Positions 1-11,511 of a stretch of 64,000 nucleotides of DNA are shown in pieces; within the stretch, counting starts at the first letter, position 1, and each line of letters starts with the position of its first letter. Made by a program: the position numbers and the translations under genes. Below the pieces are notes generated by a model. The model saw only the letters and a list, made by a program, of their open reading frames with translations, did no database searches and had not been told where the DNA came from. The stretch lies in NCBI RefSeq assembly GCF_039539005.1, contig NZ_BAABCP010000001.1, positions 2,170,001 to 2,234,000 on the forward strand, written 5' to 3'. This stretch comes from Microbacterium soli. GTDB taxonomy: Bacteria; Actinomycetota; Actinomycetes; Actinomycetales; Microbacteriaceae.

Positions 1-35
1 AAAAGCTGAGATCTGAGGGGAAGAAGACAGAAATC

Positions 36-269
36 ATGTCGATCACGGTCTATACGAAGCCTTCGTGCGTGCAGTGCAACGCCACCTACCGTGCCCTTGA
101 TGCGAAGGGCATCGAGTACGAGGTTCACGACCTCTCCGAGGATGCGACGGCGCTCGAGCAGGTCAAGGCCCTCGGATACATGCAGGCACCGGTCGTGGTC
201 ACCGACGAGGACCACTGGTCGGGCTTCCGCCCCGACAAGATCGACGAGCTCGCGGCTCGTCTGGCGTGA
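36..269 (+). CDS. nrdH: NrdH glutaredoxin-like redox protein
   Basis: A 77-residue thioredoxin-fold protein that supplies electrons to the class Ib ribonucleotide reductase NrdE. The redox pair is C11-V-Q-C14 in a TKPSCVQC context, and the conserved WSGFRPD loop at residues 61-67, typical of NrdH rather than classical glutaredoxin, is present. A purine-rich ribosome site (GAGGGGAAG) precedes the ATG. It is the first gene of nrdHIEF. Only 35 bases lie upstream in the window, so the promoter and any NrdR box cannot be judged. Confidence 0.95.
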   Translation: MSITVYTKPSCVQCNATYRALDAKGIEYEVHDLSEDATALEQVKALGYMQAPVVVTDEDHWSGFRPDKIDELAARLA

Positions 270-696
270 GGTGAGAGGCCATGAGCGCCGTCGCGACCTC
301 CGCGCCGCTCCTGGTCTACTTCTCGAGCGTCTCGGGTAACACCGCACGCTTCATCGAGAAGCTCGGGCTTCCCGCTCTCCGCATCCCCCTGCACCGAGGC
401 GACGAGCAGATCGTCGTCGACGAGCCGTACGTGCTCGTGACCCCCACCTACGGGGGCGGTCAGGGGCGCGGGGAGGAGAGGGGAGCCGTTCCCAAACAGG
501 TCATCCGCTTCCTCAACGACGAGCACAACCGGAGCCTGATCCGTGGAGTCATCTCCGCGGGGAACACCAATTTCGGCGAGTCGTTCTGCCTCGCCGGCGA
601 GATAGTGAGCCGCAAGTGTCATGTGCCGCACTTGTACCGGCTTGAGGTATTCGGCACGCCCGACGATGTCGATCGCGTGAGCGACGGATTGGAACG

Positions 697-3892
<3,196 letters not shown>

Positions 3893-3930
3893 GAGCCCCG
3901 GATTCCCTGTGAAGCCCGCGAAGGCTTCCA

Positions 3931-3974
3931 AGAGGCCGGGACCTGCAGATTTCTGCGGGTCCCGGCCTCTTTTG
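3931..3974 (+). terminator. Rho-independent terminator of the nrdHIEF operon
   Basis: A 13-base arm AGAGGCCGGGACC at 3931-3943 is repeated in inverse as GGTCCCGGCCTCT at 3958-3970, with a further inner pairing TGCAG/CTGC, and is followed by a short T run. It lies about 40 bases after the nrdF stop. This is the clearest intrinsic terminator in the window. Confidence 0.9.
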
Positions 3975-4302
3975 CGCCCTCTGTGCCGAGTACGAGGAGG
4001 TACGGGCTCACCTGAGAGTCAGGCGATGGGGCGGCACGTGACCTGAATCCGGGTCGCGCGCACTCCTGAAGCCGTGCCCCGTGGCACGTCGCAGAAAGGC
4101 CGGACGATTCACGGGTCACAACCGGACGGAGCACCAACTCCAAATCCGCCCGCCGACCTCAGGCCGGCCACGACGAGCCCTTGCAGGCAGCTCACGGTGA
4201 CGTCGTTCAACTACTTGACAATCCGTGATCGGTCTGGGGGTCGAGGAGGATGGCGGTGATCGACGATCGCTCAGCGCGGCGCGTTCCGGGGACCGGGCCG
4301 GC
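3975..4302. other. Intergenic stretch without recognisable genes
   Basis: About 330 bases between the nrd terminator and the arsR-type promoter. Neither strand shows an open frame with a plausible ribosome site or recognisable protein motif, and no tRNA or repeat structure was evident on reading. Confidence 0.5.
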
Positions 4303-4346
4303 TTGACGGGAGAGGATCCTCTGATCTAATTTAACCATTAGGTATA
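4303..4346 (+). promoter_or_regulatory. Promoter and likely self-operator of the ArsR/AHSA1 pair
   Basis: TTGACG at 4303-4308 is followed after 18 bases by TAATTT at 4327-4332. An imperfect inverted repeat TTAACC-ATTA-GGTATA at 4331-4346 overlaps the -10 box and start point; its ACC-ATTA-GGT core is perfect. ArsR-family repressors commonly bind such sites over their own promoter, so autorepression is inferred. Confidence 0.55.
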
Positions 4347-4380
4347 GAACAGTTTGGTTGAGTATTTGAGAGCGGTTCGC

Positions 4381-4716
4381 ATGGCGACAGATGAGTTGAG
4401 TCGTATCTTCGCGGCGCTGGGTGATCCCACGCGACGTGCTCTCCTGGCCCGGTTGTCCCGCGGCCCTGCGGGGGTGGGTGAACTGGCCGAACCGTTCGAG
4501 ATGTCGTTCGCGGCGGTTTCCAAGCACCTGCGTGTTCTTGAAGTCGCGGGCCTGGTGAGTCGAGGGCGCACGGCGCAATACCGTCCTGCGTTTCTCAACG
4601 CGAGGCCGCTGAGGGAGGCGGCCGAATGGATCGACGACTACCGGCAGTTCTGGACCGACAGCTTTGACGCCCTCGACGAGCACCTGAGCTCACTGACGGA
4701 CAAGGAGAAACCATGA
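4381..4716 (+). CDS. ArsR-family winged-helix regulator paired with an AHSA1 protein
   Basis: A 111-residue winged-helix protein from the ATG at 4381; an upstream in-frame TTG at 4354 is less likely because it sits close to the operator. The HTH spans roughly residues 5-75, including ALGDPTRRALLARL and the recognition segment FAAVSKHLRVLE. It lacks the cysteine metal-binding motifs of ArsR/SmtB sensors and belongs to the SufR-like type that is usually coupled to SRPBCC/AHSA1 proteins. Its stop overlaps the next start as ATGA. The ligand is unknown. Confidence 0.85.
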   Translation: MATDELSRIFAALGDPTRRALLARLSRGPAGVGELAEPFEMSFAAVSKHLRVLEVAGLVSRGRTAQYRPAFLNARPLREAAEWIDDYRQFWTDSFDALDEHLSSLTDKEKP

Positions 4717-5159
4717 CCGGAACTACCCCTGATGGAATCGTCATCGACCGTGACTTCTCTGCGGATCTTCCTACGGTGTTCACCGCATGGACTGCTCCAG
4801 AGCACTTCGCGCGCTGGTTCGGAGGCAAAGACGTCCAGGTGCCGCTCGACAGCCTGAACTTCGTCGCCGAACCGGGGAGGACGTGGACCGCGCAGATGGT
4901 GCTGCCGGACGGCAACACCATCGACTGGACTGGCGAGTTCGTCGAAGTCGTCCCGCACACGCGACTGGTTCTCACCATCACCGACAAGCCTTCCGAAGAA
5001 GGCCGAGCGCGGATCGTCGTGGAGCTGACGCCCATCGGCGGCGGCACTCACATGCACTTCACCCAAGAGACCCCCGGCTTCACACCCGAGCAACAAGTTG
5101 GTGTCCTCCACGGCTGGCAGGGCTTCTTGGACGAGCTCGAACAGATTGTGGTGGGCTGA
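4713..5159 (+). CDS. SRPBCC/AHSA1-domain protein
   Basis: A 148-residue protein with the START-like AHSA1 fold, recognised by an N-terminal RDFSADLPTVFTAWT segment, the ARWFGG motif and a C-terminal amphipathic helix (GWQGFLDELEQIV). Such proteins bind small hydrophobic ligands or resemble the Aha1 co-chaperone domain. The start is set by AAGGAG seven bases upstream and by the four-base overlap with the ArsR gene. No catalytic residues can be named, and the ligand is unknown. Confidence 0.85.
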   Translation: MTGTTPDGIVIDRDFSADLPTVFTAWTAPEHFARWFGGKDVQVPLDSLNFVAEPGRTWTAQMVLPDGNTIDWTGEFVEVVPHTRLVLTITDKPSEEGRARIVVELTPIGGGTHMHFTQETPGFTPEQQVGVLHGWQGFLDELEQIVVG

Positions 5160-5239
5160 AGCCACGCGCCGACCGGCTGTGGCGGGTGGGTGATCCACGT
5201 CGAGATCGACGCCGGTGATCGCCCGAGAGAAGCAGCCCC

Positions 5240-5345
5240 GTCGCCTGCGGTTGACGCATCCACCGGCGCAATGACTCGGCCTCGACCCGCAACCGTTTCG
5301 AGATCTTCTCGCACGCGGTCGTCACGTTCGGATACTCGTCGAGGA
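5240..5345 (-). pseudogene. Remnant of an IS3-family OrfA transposase subunit
   Basis: On the minus strand one frame reads EYPNVTTAC ... AESLRRWMRQ, matching the helix-turn-helix part of IS3-family OrfA proteins, and begins right after a stop codon. It ends in unrelated sequence, so about 35 residues survive. The motif that normally follows (IDAGDRP) appears instead on the plus strand at about 5199-5225, pointing the other way, which would fit a small inversion or two overlapping scars. No terminal repeats were found. Confidence 0.5.
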
Positions 5346-5398
5346 TGCGGCTTCAAGCAGAGCACGGTGCAGAACGAGACACGGTGACGAATGAGGCT

Positions 5399-6325
5399 TC
5401 ATCCGCCCCAAGCCGCGAGCTTCTCCGGATTGCGAACTGCCCAGATGTGAGCGATCTTGCCGTGGTGATGGCCGAGGCAGATGACCGCAAGAGTCTGTCC
5501 GCCTCCGGTGACGACGAGGCCGGGCTCGCCATTGACGAGTTCTTCGCGGATCGTGAGATCAGGCTGCCGGTTCTTGACGTTCAGAAAGAACCGGGCGACC
5601 TCGTCAGCACCGAGCAGAGGCTCGATGGCTGCGGAGACCAGCCCGCCACCATCGGTGATGGCGGTCGCGTCGGGGTCGAGCAGGCCGATGAGCGAGACAA
5701 GGTCGCCTGTTTCCCACGCGACCTTGAACGATCGCACGACGGCGGCGTGCTCGGTGGGAGCGGTCATGGAGCGACGCGCGTTCCGTACTCGACGACGCGC
5801 GGAAGAGGCAAGTTGACGGCAGGCCTCGGTGCTGCGCCCGACGATCTCTCCGATCTCGGGAAATGTGTATCGGAACACATCGTGGAGGACGAATGCGACC
5901 CGCTCTGCTGGAGTCATGGATTCCAGGACGATCAGCAGCGCCATCGACACCGATTCGTCCATGCTCACCCGGTCGGCGGGATCTAGGGGACTCGTGTCGT
6001 GATGACTCGTCCAGGCGCCGGCTGTGGGGATGGGCTCGGGGAGCCATTCGCCCACGTACTGCTCCCGGCGTGCGCGGGCGGTTGTGAGCATATCGAGGCC
6101 GATGCGGCTGGCGGTCTTGATGAGCCAGCCTCGTGGCGAGGTGATCTGTCGCCGGTCGGTGTCGCTGAGTCGGTACCAGCGCATGTAGGTCTCCTGCACG
6201 GCATCTTCGGCATCAGCGATGGAGCCGAGGATCCGGTAGCACAACCCGAGAAGGACGCCACGCTCTCCGATCGCGTCGCCGAGCTCGGGGGATTCGGCTC
6301 GGCGGAAGTGACCTGGAGTGGTCAT
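5399..6325 (-). CDS. sigJ: ECF41-type sigma factor with SnoaL-like C-terminal domain
   Basis: A 308-residue extracytoplasmic-function sigma factor. Region 2 covers about residues 1-85 and region 4 about 115-180, followed by a SnoaL/NTF2-like extension. It carries ECF41 landmarks: WLPEP at 94-98 in the linker, DGGG at 225-228 and NPEKL at 299-303. In this family the C-terminal domain acts as a built-in regulator instead of a separate anti-sigma factor. AAGGAGG precedes the ATG. The usual carboxymuconolactone-decarboxylase-type partner is not adjacent; the gene lies 122 bases downstream of the cytochrome b gene on the same strand. Confidence 0.88.
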   Translation of the reverse strand: MTTPGHFRRAESPELGDAIGERGVLLGLCYRILGSIADAEDAVQETYMRWYRLSDTDRRQITSPRGWLIKTASRIGLDMLTTARARREQYVGEWLPEPIPTAGAWTSHHDTSPLDPADRVSMDESVSMALLIVLESMTPAERVAFVLHDVFRYTFPEIGEIVGRSTEACRQLASSARRRVRNARRSMTAPTEHAAVVRSFKVAWETGDLVSLIGLLDPDATAITDGGGLVSAAIEPLLGADEVARFFLNVKNRQPDLTIREELVNGEPGLVVTGGGQTLAVICLGHHHGKIAHIWAVRNPEKLAAWGG

Positions 6326-6447
6326 GAGTTCCTCCTTCCGTCGAACGGATGCGCCGACGCTCTGGCTCTATCGGATCACATGCTTCTGCGAATAGGACGA
6401 GACAGCCTGCAGAAGCGTGAGGTCCGCCACCCGACCGATGAGTCCGG

Positions 6448-8082
6448 TCAGGACGCGGCGGACGCCTCGGGACCTGCGCGTCCGGCCACTGATGCCGGTG
6501 TGTGGTCGTCTGGCACGTGACGTTCCGGGCGCATGACCGGGGCGAAGCGGTCGCGGAAGAACCATTGCGAGAGAGCGACGCGGATACGGTCGCTCAAATG
6601 GATGCGTCCCTCCTGATCGGGGCGGAGCATCAAGGGCTCGTTCCTTTCGTGGCTCAGGAGCATCCACTGTTCGGAGGGTGTGACGGGCTGGTGCACCTCG
6701 GCGTACCCGCCGCCTGGCATCCGGACGATCCGCCCGGACTCGTGCCCGTGCACCGCGATCTCGCGGTCTTTGCGTTGCAGTCCCAGACAGACGCGCTTGG
6801 CGATGGTGAACCCGATGACGGGGCCGAGGACGAGCAGGCACTGGAGCACGAGGACCACCTGCTCCACACTGAGAGAGAAATGCCAGGCGATCAGGTCACT
6901 GGCGGCGCAGAGCCAGAGCACTGCGTAGAACACGACCCCAGCGATTCCGATGCCCGTGCGGGTGGGAGCATTGCGCGGTCGGGTCAGGAGACGCCGCTCC
7001 TGCCGGTCGTCCGTGATCCACGCTTCGATGAACGGGTAGATCATCGCGGTCAGCAGGAAGAGGGCACACACCGCGAGCGGTACCAGGATCGCGAGTGCCC
7101 ATGTGCATCCTGCCCAGTGGACCTCCCATCCGGGCGGTACGAGGCGCTGCGCGCCGTCGAGGAACGCGAGATACCAGAGCGCGCCGCCGCCTGCGGAGGC
7201 GTTGCCCGGATCAGCAGGGCCGTAGAGCCAAACCGGGTTCACCGTCACGGTCGCTGCGATCCCGGTCAATGCGCCGGTGACGATGAAGAACAGGCCGACG
7301 CTCTTCACGGCGGTGGCGCGTGCAGGCTTGCCGACGACGTTGCGTTCCGTGCGACCCGGTCCGGTGCGCTGTTCGGGGCCGTGCACGGTGTTCAGCAAGC
7401 CGATCACGACGACAAGAGCGACCAGCACGGCAGGAAGGAGGATCACATGCAATGGGTAGAACGTCGTCACCGCGGCGGTGGGATAGCCGCCCTGGAAGAC
7501 CAAGAACGAAAGCCGGGCGCCCACGGCCGGGAGGGCTTTGAGCAGGCCGTCCAGTACGGCGAGACTTGAGCCGGAGAGCATGTCATCAGGAAGGATGTGC
7601 CCGGTGAACCCCTCCGCCATGCCGAGGATCAGGACACCGAAAAGCAGCACCCACGTCAACTCCCGCGGCTTGCGGAAGCCGCCGGTGAAGAACACTCGCA
7701 GGATGTGCAGCATCAGCGCCGCGATCATCAACGACGAACTCCACGCGTGGAGCTGCCGCGTCAGCAGTCCACCACGGGTGTCGAGTGAGAGCCGCAACGT
7801 CGAATCGAAGGCGCGCGACATCTCCACACCCCGCATCGGTTCGTACGCGCCGTCGTAGACGACCGTGCCGGTCGATGAGTCGTAGAAGAACGCGAGAAAC
7901 ACCCCGGTCAGTAGACACACGATGAGACTCGCGACCGCGATCTGCCCGAGCAGTGACGACCAGTGGTCGGGAGCCGCACGATCACGCCATGACCGAAGCG
8001 TGGTCATGATGTTCGTTCGCTCGCCGAACCATTGCTCGACTCGTTCCATGACCTGAGTGCTTTGACGCCGTGTGTGAGCCAA
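6448..8082 (-). CDS. Orphan QcrB-like cytochrome b with altered heme and quinol sites
   Basis: A 544-residue membrane protein resembling actinobacterial QcrB, the cytochrome b of the bc1 complex. RKPRE, the EGF.GH.LPDD segment and GPGRTERNVVG are all conserved. One heme pair, H112 and H126, is intact. In the second pair only H212 remains; the partner position is I227. The quinol-site PDW/PEWY-type motif reads ALWY at 301-304. No qcrA or qcrC is nearby. The start is TTG with GAGGGAAGG eight bases upstream; an ATG at codon 12 is an alternative. It may bind a single heme or serve another membrane complex. Protein family is firm, respiratory function doubtful. Confidence 0.85.
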   Translation of the reverse strand: MAHTRRQSTQVMERVEQWFGERTNIMTTLRSWRDRAAPDHWSSLLGQIAVASLIVCLLTGVFLAFFYDSSTGTVVYDGAYEPMRGVEMSRAFDSTLRLSLDTRGGLLTRQLHAWSSSLMIAALMLHILRVFFTGGFRKPRELTWVLLFGVLILGMAEGFTGHILPDDMLSGSSLAVLDGLLKALPAVGARLSFLVFQGGYPTAAVTTFYPLHVILLPAVLVALVVVIGLLNTVHGPEQRTGPGRTERNVVGKPARATAVKSVGLFFIVTGALTGIAATVTVNPVWLYGPADPGNASAGGGALWYLAFLDGAQRLVPPGWEVHWAGCTWALAILVPLAVCALFLLTAMIYPFIEAWITDDRQERRLLTRPRNAPTRTGIGIAGVVFYAVLWLCAASDLIAWHFSLSVEQVVLVLQCLLVLGPVIGFTIAKRVCLGLQRKDREIAVHGHESGRIVRMPGGGYAEVHQPVTPSEQWMLLSHERNEPLMLRPDQEGRIHLSDRIRVALSQWFFRDRFAPVMRPERHVPDDHTPASVAGRAGPEASAAS

Positions 8083-8303
8083 CCACGCATCCTTCCCTCG
8101 GCAAGACCGGGCACACGCCCGATCCGCAATGAGGACGAGATGGTCGAGCTGAACGTGAGGTCAGAGCCTGACTCGCCGCATGTCCTCACGTTTCACGGCG
8201 CTGCGTCGTCTTCCTCTCGGAGCGGGCGATCGTCTGCTCTTCGTCCGGGCGGGGCCGTTTCGCGTCGAGTCTGGATGCCGACCGCAAGTTGAGGAGGCCG
8301 AGC

Positions 8304-8606
8304 ATGGCACGTCCTGTCACGTTCATCAACGTCATCGACGTCGACCCGTCCAGACAGCAGGAGGTGATCGACATTCTGAACGAGGGCACCACCGAGGTCA
8401 TCTCGAAGCGACCCGGATTCATCTCGGTCACGATCCTCGCCAGCCCGGACAAGTCCCGAGTCGTGAACATCGCGCGCTGGGAGAGCATGGATGATGTGAA
8501 AGCGACCCAAGCCGATCCCGCTGCAGCGAAGTTCGTCCAGCGCACCGCCGACATCGCGACAGCGAGCCCTGGCGTCTACATGGTCGTCTCCGAGTTCACC
8601 GCCTGA
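8304..8606 (+). CDS. Antibiotic-biosynthesis-monooxygenase (ABM) domain protein
   Basis: A 100-residue ferredoxin-like-fold protein with the ABM pattern FINVIDVDPSRQQEVIDIL near the N-terminus and VVNIARWESM in the middle. The start at 8304 follows GAGGAGG six bases upstream. Members include heme-degrading and quinone-forming monooxygenases, but no heme ligand set is clear here. It is divergent from the cytochrome b gene and closed by a hairpin before the next sigma factor gene. Function beyond the fold is not predicted. Confidence 0.8.
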   Translation: MARPVTFINVIDVDPSRQQEVIDILNEGTTEVISKRPGFISVTILASPDKSRVVNIARWESMDDVKATQADPAAAKFVQRTADIATASPGVYMVVSEFTA

Positions 8607-8613
8607 GTCCTCT

Positions 8614-8646
8614 GAGTCCGCCGGGTGTCTTCCGCCCGGCGGACTC
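8614..8646 (+). terminator. Hairpin after the ABM gene
   Basis: A perfect 12-base stem GAGTCCGCCGGG / CCCGGCGGACTC with a nine-base loop lies just after the ABM stop. There is no T tract, so it is either a non-canonical actinobacterial terminator or an mRNA-stabilising hairpin. Confidence 0.6.
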
Positions 8647-8683
8647 GGCAGCGGGACCTCACCCGGTAAAGCTAAGATCGAGT

Positions 8684-9625
8684 ATGGCAGCGGTCGATGC
8701 GGATGAGTTCGCCAGGCTTGTCGCTCCTTACCGGCGTGAGCTCTTCCTCCACGCTTACCGGCTCACCGCAGGGACTGCAGACGCCGAAGACGCCGTACAG
8801 GAAGGCCTGCTTGCTGCATGGCGTGGCTACTCGAGGCTCCGTGATCAGCTCGCACTTCGTGCGTGGCTCTATCGCATCGTCACGAATACGGCGCTCCGCC
8901 TCATCGAACGTCGGGGACCGCGACTACTGTCCTGGGACCACCTTGCCGCCAGCGACCCTGCTTCAGAGCTCGCCGCACCACGTGAAGATGCGCGCTGGGT
9001 GGAACCGTTCCGTGACATCACAAGCCCAGAACACGCGGTCGAACGGCGAGAACATATCGAGCTCGCATGGATCGCAGCACTGCAGCACTTGCCCGCGACT
9101 CAACGCGCGGTGCTGATTCTGAGGGAGGTGCTGGAGTTCTCGGCTGCCGAAGTCGCAGATATCCTCGACACTTCGTCGGTTTCAGTCAACAGCGCACTGC
9201 AGCGTGCACGCAAGACGTTGGCTCGGCGAAAGCCGCAGGCCCAGCAGAGTAAGAACCCCGAGCTTGACCAGGCAGCCGTGCGCGCCTTCGTCTCGGCCTT
9301 CACTTCAGGGGATGTCGAAGGCGTGATCGCGTTGCTCACCGAGCAGGCGAAGTTCACAATGCCTCCGCTGCCTGCCTGGTTCGAGGGGCGCACCGACATC
9401 GCCACATTTTTGCGCGGGAGCGTGTTCGCCACGCCTTGGAGGGTGCACAAGGTGGATGAGGTGAACGGTCATCCAGCGGTGTTTGGTGAACAGTTCTGGG
9501 AAGGCGAGTGGCGACCTGGGGCACTGATGATCCTGCACCTGCGTGACGGACAACTCGAATGGCTGGCATCGTTCGTCGGCCCGATGTGCGTCGAATGGGC
9601 GAAAGAACTTCCGGGTAAGCGATGA
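8684..9625 (+). CDS. ECF sigma factor with SnoaL-like C-terminal domain (SigG type)
   Basis: A 313-residue ECF sigma factor. Region 2 includes DAEDAVQEGLLAAWRGY (about residues 33-50), region 4 includes LPATQRAVLILREVLEFSAAEVA (about 138-160), and from about residue 195 a SnoaL-like domain follows (ALLTEQAKFTMPPLPAWFEG). This layout matches the SigG/ECF56-type 'sigma-70 family, subfamily TIGR02960' proteins, which lack an anti-sigma partner. TAAGAT lies five bases before the ATG, so the mRNA may be leaderless. A DHFR-fold gene follows 57 bases later on the same strand. Confidence 0.88.
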   Translation: MAAVDADEFARLVAPYRRELFLHAYRLTAGTADAEDAVQEGLLAAWRGYSRLRDQLALRAWLYRIVTNTALRLIERRGPRLLSWDHLAASDPASELAAPREDARWVEPFRDITSPEHAVERREHIELAWIAALQHLPATQRAVLILREVLEFSAAEVADILDTSSVSVNSALQRARKTLARRKPQAQQSKNPELDQAAVRAFVSAFTSGDVEGVIALLTEQAKFTMPPLPAWFEGRTDIATFLRGSVFATPWRVHKVDEVNGHPAVFGEQFWEGEWRPGALMILHLRDGQLEWLASFVGPMCVEWAKELPGKR

Positions 9626-9682
9626 ATCTTTGCGGCAGGGTGCATCTGATGTGTTGACGCTCGCAGACGGAAGGAGCACATT

Positions 9683-10294
9683 GTGCGCAAGATCGTCGTC
9701 AACAACATCGTCTCACTCGACGGCTTCTACGCCGACAGTACCGGTAACCCGCTGGTGTTGAATATGGATGGGGCTTTCGATGAATCCAATCTCGACAGCA
9801 TCAATGCCGCGAGTACGGTGTTGCTGGGGCGAGAATCCTTCGACGGGTTCAGCGCCTACTGGCCGTTTATCGCCGACGCCCCAGCTGCCGATGGACCCGA
9901 CGCTCGCCGTTTCAGCCAGGTGAACCGGGCCATCAGTCGCCGCTACAACATACTCCCGAAAGTCGTCGTCAGCGATGGCGGCCCGATCGCTTCGGACAAC
10001 CCTTGGGTCCAAACCACCACACTCCTGCCTCGCGGCCAGGCCCTCGATTGGCTTCGTGATGCAAAACTGTCCAGTGGCGAGGACATCCTGATCTTCGCGA
10101 GCCGGCGAACATGGAACTGGCTTCTCGGCCATGACCTGATCGACGAGCTGCACTTGCTGGTCAGCCCAGTCTCGCTTGGCACTGGGGTGAGGCTTTTCGA
10201 TGCACCCGTCGACCTCGAGTTGCTCGAGAGCCGCCGGTACGACCGGTCGTCGAACGTGCAGCTTCGCTACAGGGTATGCAGGAGGTGGCCGTGA
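9683..10294 (+). CDS. Dihydrofolate-reductase-fold (RibD C-terminal type) protein
   Basis: A 203-residue member of the RibD_C/DHFR-like family, recognised by the N-terminal VVNNIVSLDGFYA and ASTVLLGRESFDGF segments and by FASRRTWNWLLGHDLIDELHLLVSPVSLGTG near the C-terminus. It probably binds NADPH and reduces a small, unidentified substrate. The GTG start follows a GAAGGAG site. It sits directly behind the ECF sigma gene and may be cotranscribed with it. Confidence 0.82.
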   Translation: MRKIVVNNIVSLDGFYADSTGNPLVLNMDGAFDESNLDSINAASTVLLGRESFDGFSAYWPFIADAPAADGPDARRFSQVNRAISRRYNILPKVVVSDGGPIASDNPWVQTTTLLPRGQALDWLRDAKLSSGEDILIFASRRTWNWLLGHDLIDELHLLVSPVSLGTGVRLFDAPVDLELLESRRYDRSSNVQLRYRVCRRWP

Positions 10295-10426
10295 GGCGCG
10301 AACCAGTGGAACCTCGCGCTCGATGAGCTCAGGCACGCGAGGAGGCGTCCTGTTGGGGAGCCGTCGAGCTTCAGGTTCGCTTGCGGCGGATACACAGCAG
10401 TACGGGGGCGTTCCTTGCATTCGTGG

Positions 10427-11242
10427 TCATGGGAGAGGACTGTGGAAGTACCACAGGTGGCCTTCAAGGTCCCGTGCGCCGTATTCGCGAACACCATAGG
10501 GCTGATCGACGGGAGCCTCGACGATGTCAGCATTGTGTTCGATGGCAAGGCGATAATGATCATCGACGCTGTTGACGAGGATCACAGTCATCCCGCTGAC
10601 TGCCCCCAGTTCGCGGGGTGAGCGATATCCCTCGCCGACCGGATGAAGCCATATGGCTTGGTCCCCTGCGTAGAGTTCGGCGTGAACGGCTCGCCCGTCG
10701 GAATCGCGTTCGAGAGGCCCGGCCAGAAGTCCAAAAGTCTGGCTCAGGTACGCGTGTGCTGCTGCAAGATCCTCGTACACGAGCAGGGTGGTTGTTCTAC
10801 GGACGGGAGTGTCCAACATCGTCATCTCCTCGATAAGCGTGAACAACTCCTCAGGTGGCGTCTCGCTGGAACGATCGAGTTCCCCGTCAAGCGCACGCAG
10901 CCGAGTGGCGAGCCTGGTGACGACCTCTGCGGTGCGCTCTGTGTCCGCGAGATGGCGGGAAACCATTGCTCGTAGATCCCACTGCGGGTCGTCGAGCAAT
11001 GACTTGATATCGGCCAACCCGAACCCGAGCCCACGCAATGCCAGTATGCGATACAGTCTCGTCACGTTGTCCCGATCGTAGACGCGGTGCTGCCCGCTCG
11101 TAGTCGCCGACGGTTGCAGAAGTCCGATCTGATCGTAGTGTCGAAGTGTTCGCACTGTTATTCCTGTGAGTTCAGCGAGCCTGCCCACTTTCCATGTTCC
11201 GGCGTCAGCCCGCGGGTCGTCCGGCGATTCCTGCCATTCCAT
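10427..11242 (-). CDS. MerR-family regulator fused to a VOC (glyoxalase-like) domain
   Basis: A 271-residue protein. The N-terminal part (about residues 15-85) is a MerR winged helix with VGRLAELTGITVRTLRHYDQIGLL, followed by a coiled-coil stretch (residues 90-125). The rest is a VOC/bleomycin-resistance-type domain ending EYGARDLEGHLWYF. The ATG at 11242 is preferred because TATAGT lies six bases upstream, giving a leaderless start; a GTG at 11263 is in frame. The VOC domain probably senses the inducer. No obvious target gene is adjacent, so the effector is unknown. Confidence 0.85.
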   Translation of the reverse strand: MEWQESPDDPRADAGTWKVGRLAELTGITVRTLRHYDQIGLLQPSATTSGQHRVYDRDNVTRLYRILALRGLGFGLADIKSLLDDPQWDLRAMVSRHLADTERTAEVVTRLATRLRALDGELDRSSETPPEELFTLIEEMTMLDTPVRRTTTLLVYEDLAAAHAYLSQTFGLLAGPLERDSDGRAVHAELYAGDQAIWLHPVGEGYRSPRELGAVSGMTVILVNSVDDHYRLAIEHNADIVEAPVDQPYGVREYGARDLEGHLWYFHSPLP

Positions 11243-11511
11243 GCCCCGACTATAGAAGCTCACGTTACGTCACCTGCAAGCAGCCAGAGGCGATGGCCTG
11301 AATGAGCCCATCTCTTCAGACAGTTCGGGTGCAGACGTATGAAAGAGCTGTCGCATGACCGCGGAAAGATCGAGAAGGCTTCCTGCAGCGACAACCGATC
11401 TTCGATGGCTCGTTGGTCGTTGTCCGTGCGACGCCATAGTCACCGCTCGGGGCAGAACGTCTCCGGGAGTGGATCTTCCGAACTGGTCGCGTGCTCGGTC
11501 TGCCTCGCTGC

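Noticed and set aside
3975..4302. Possible tRNA-like 3' end near 4107-4150 (ACGGGTCACAACCGGAC... ACCA)
   Set aside because: No matching acceptor, D or anticodon arms could be assembled upstream.
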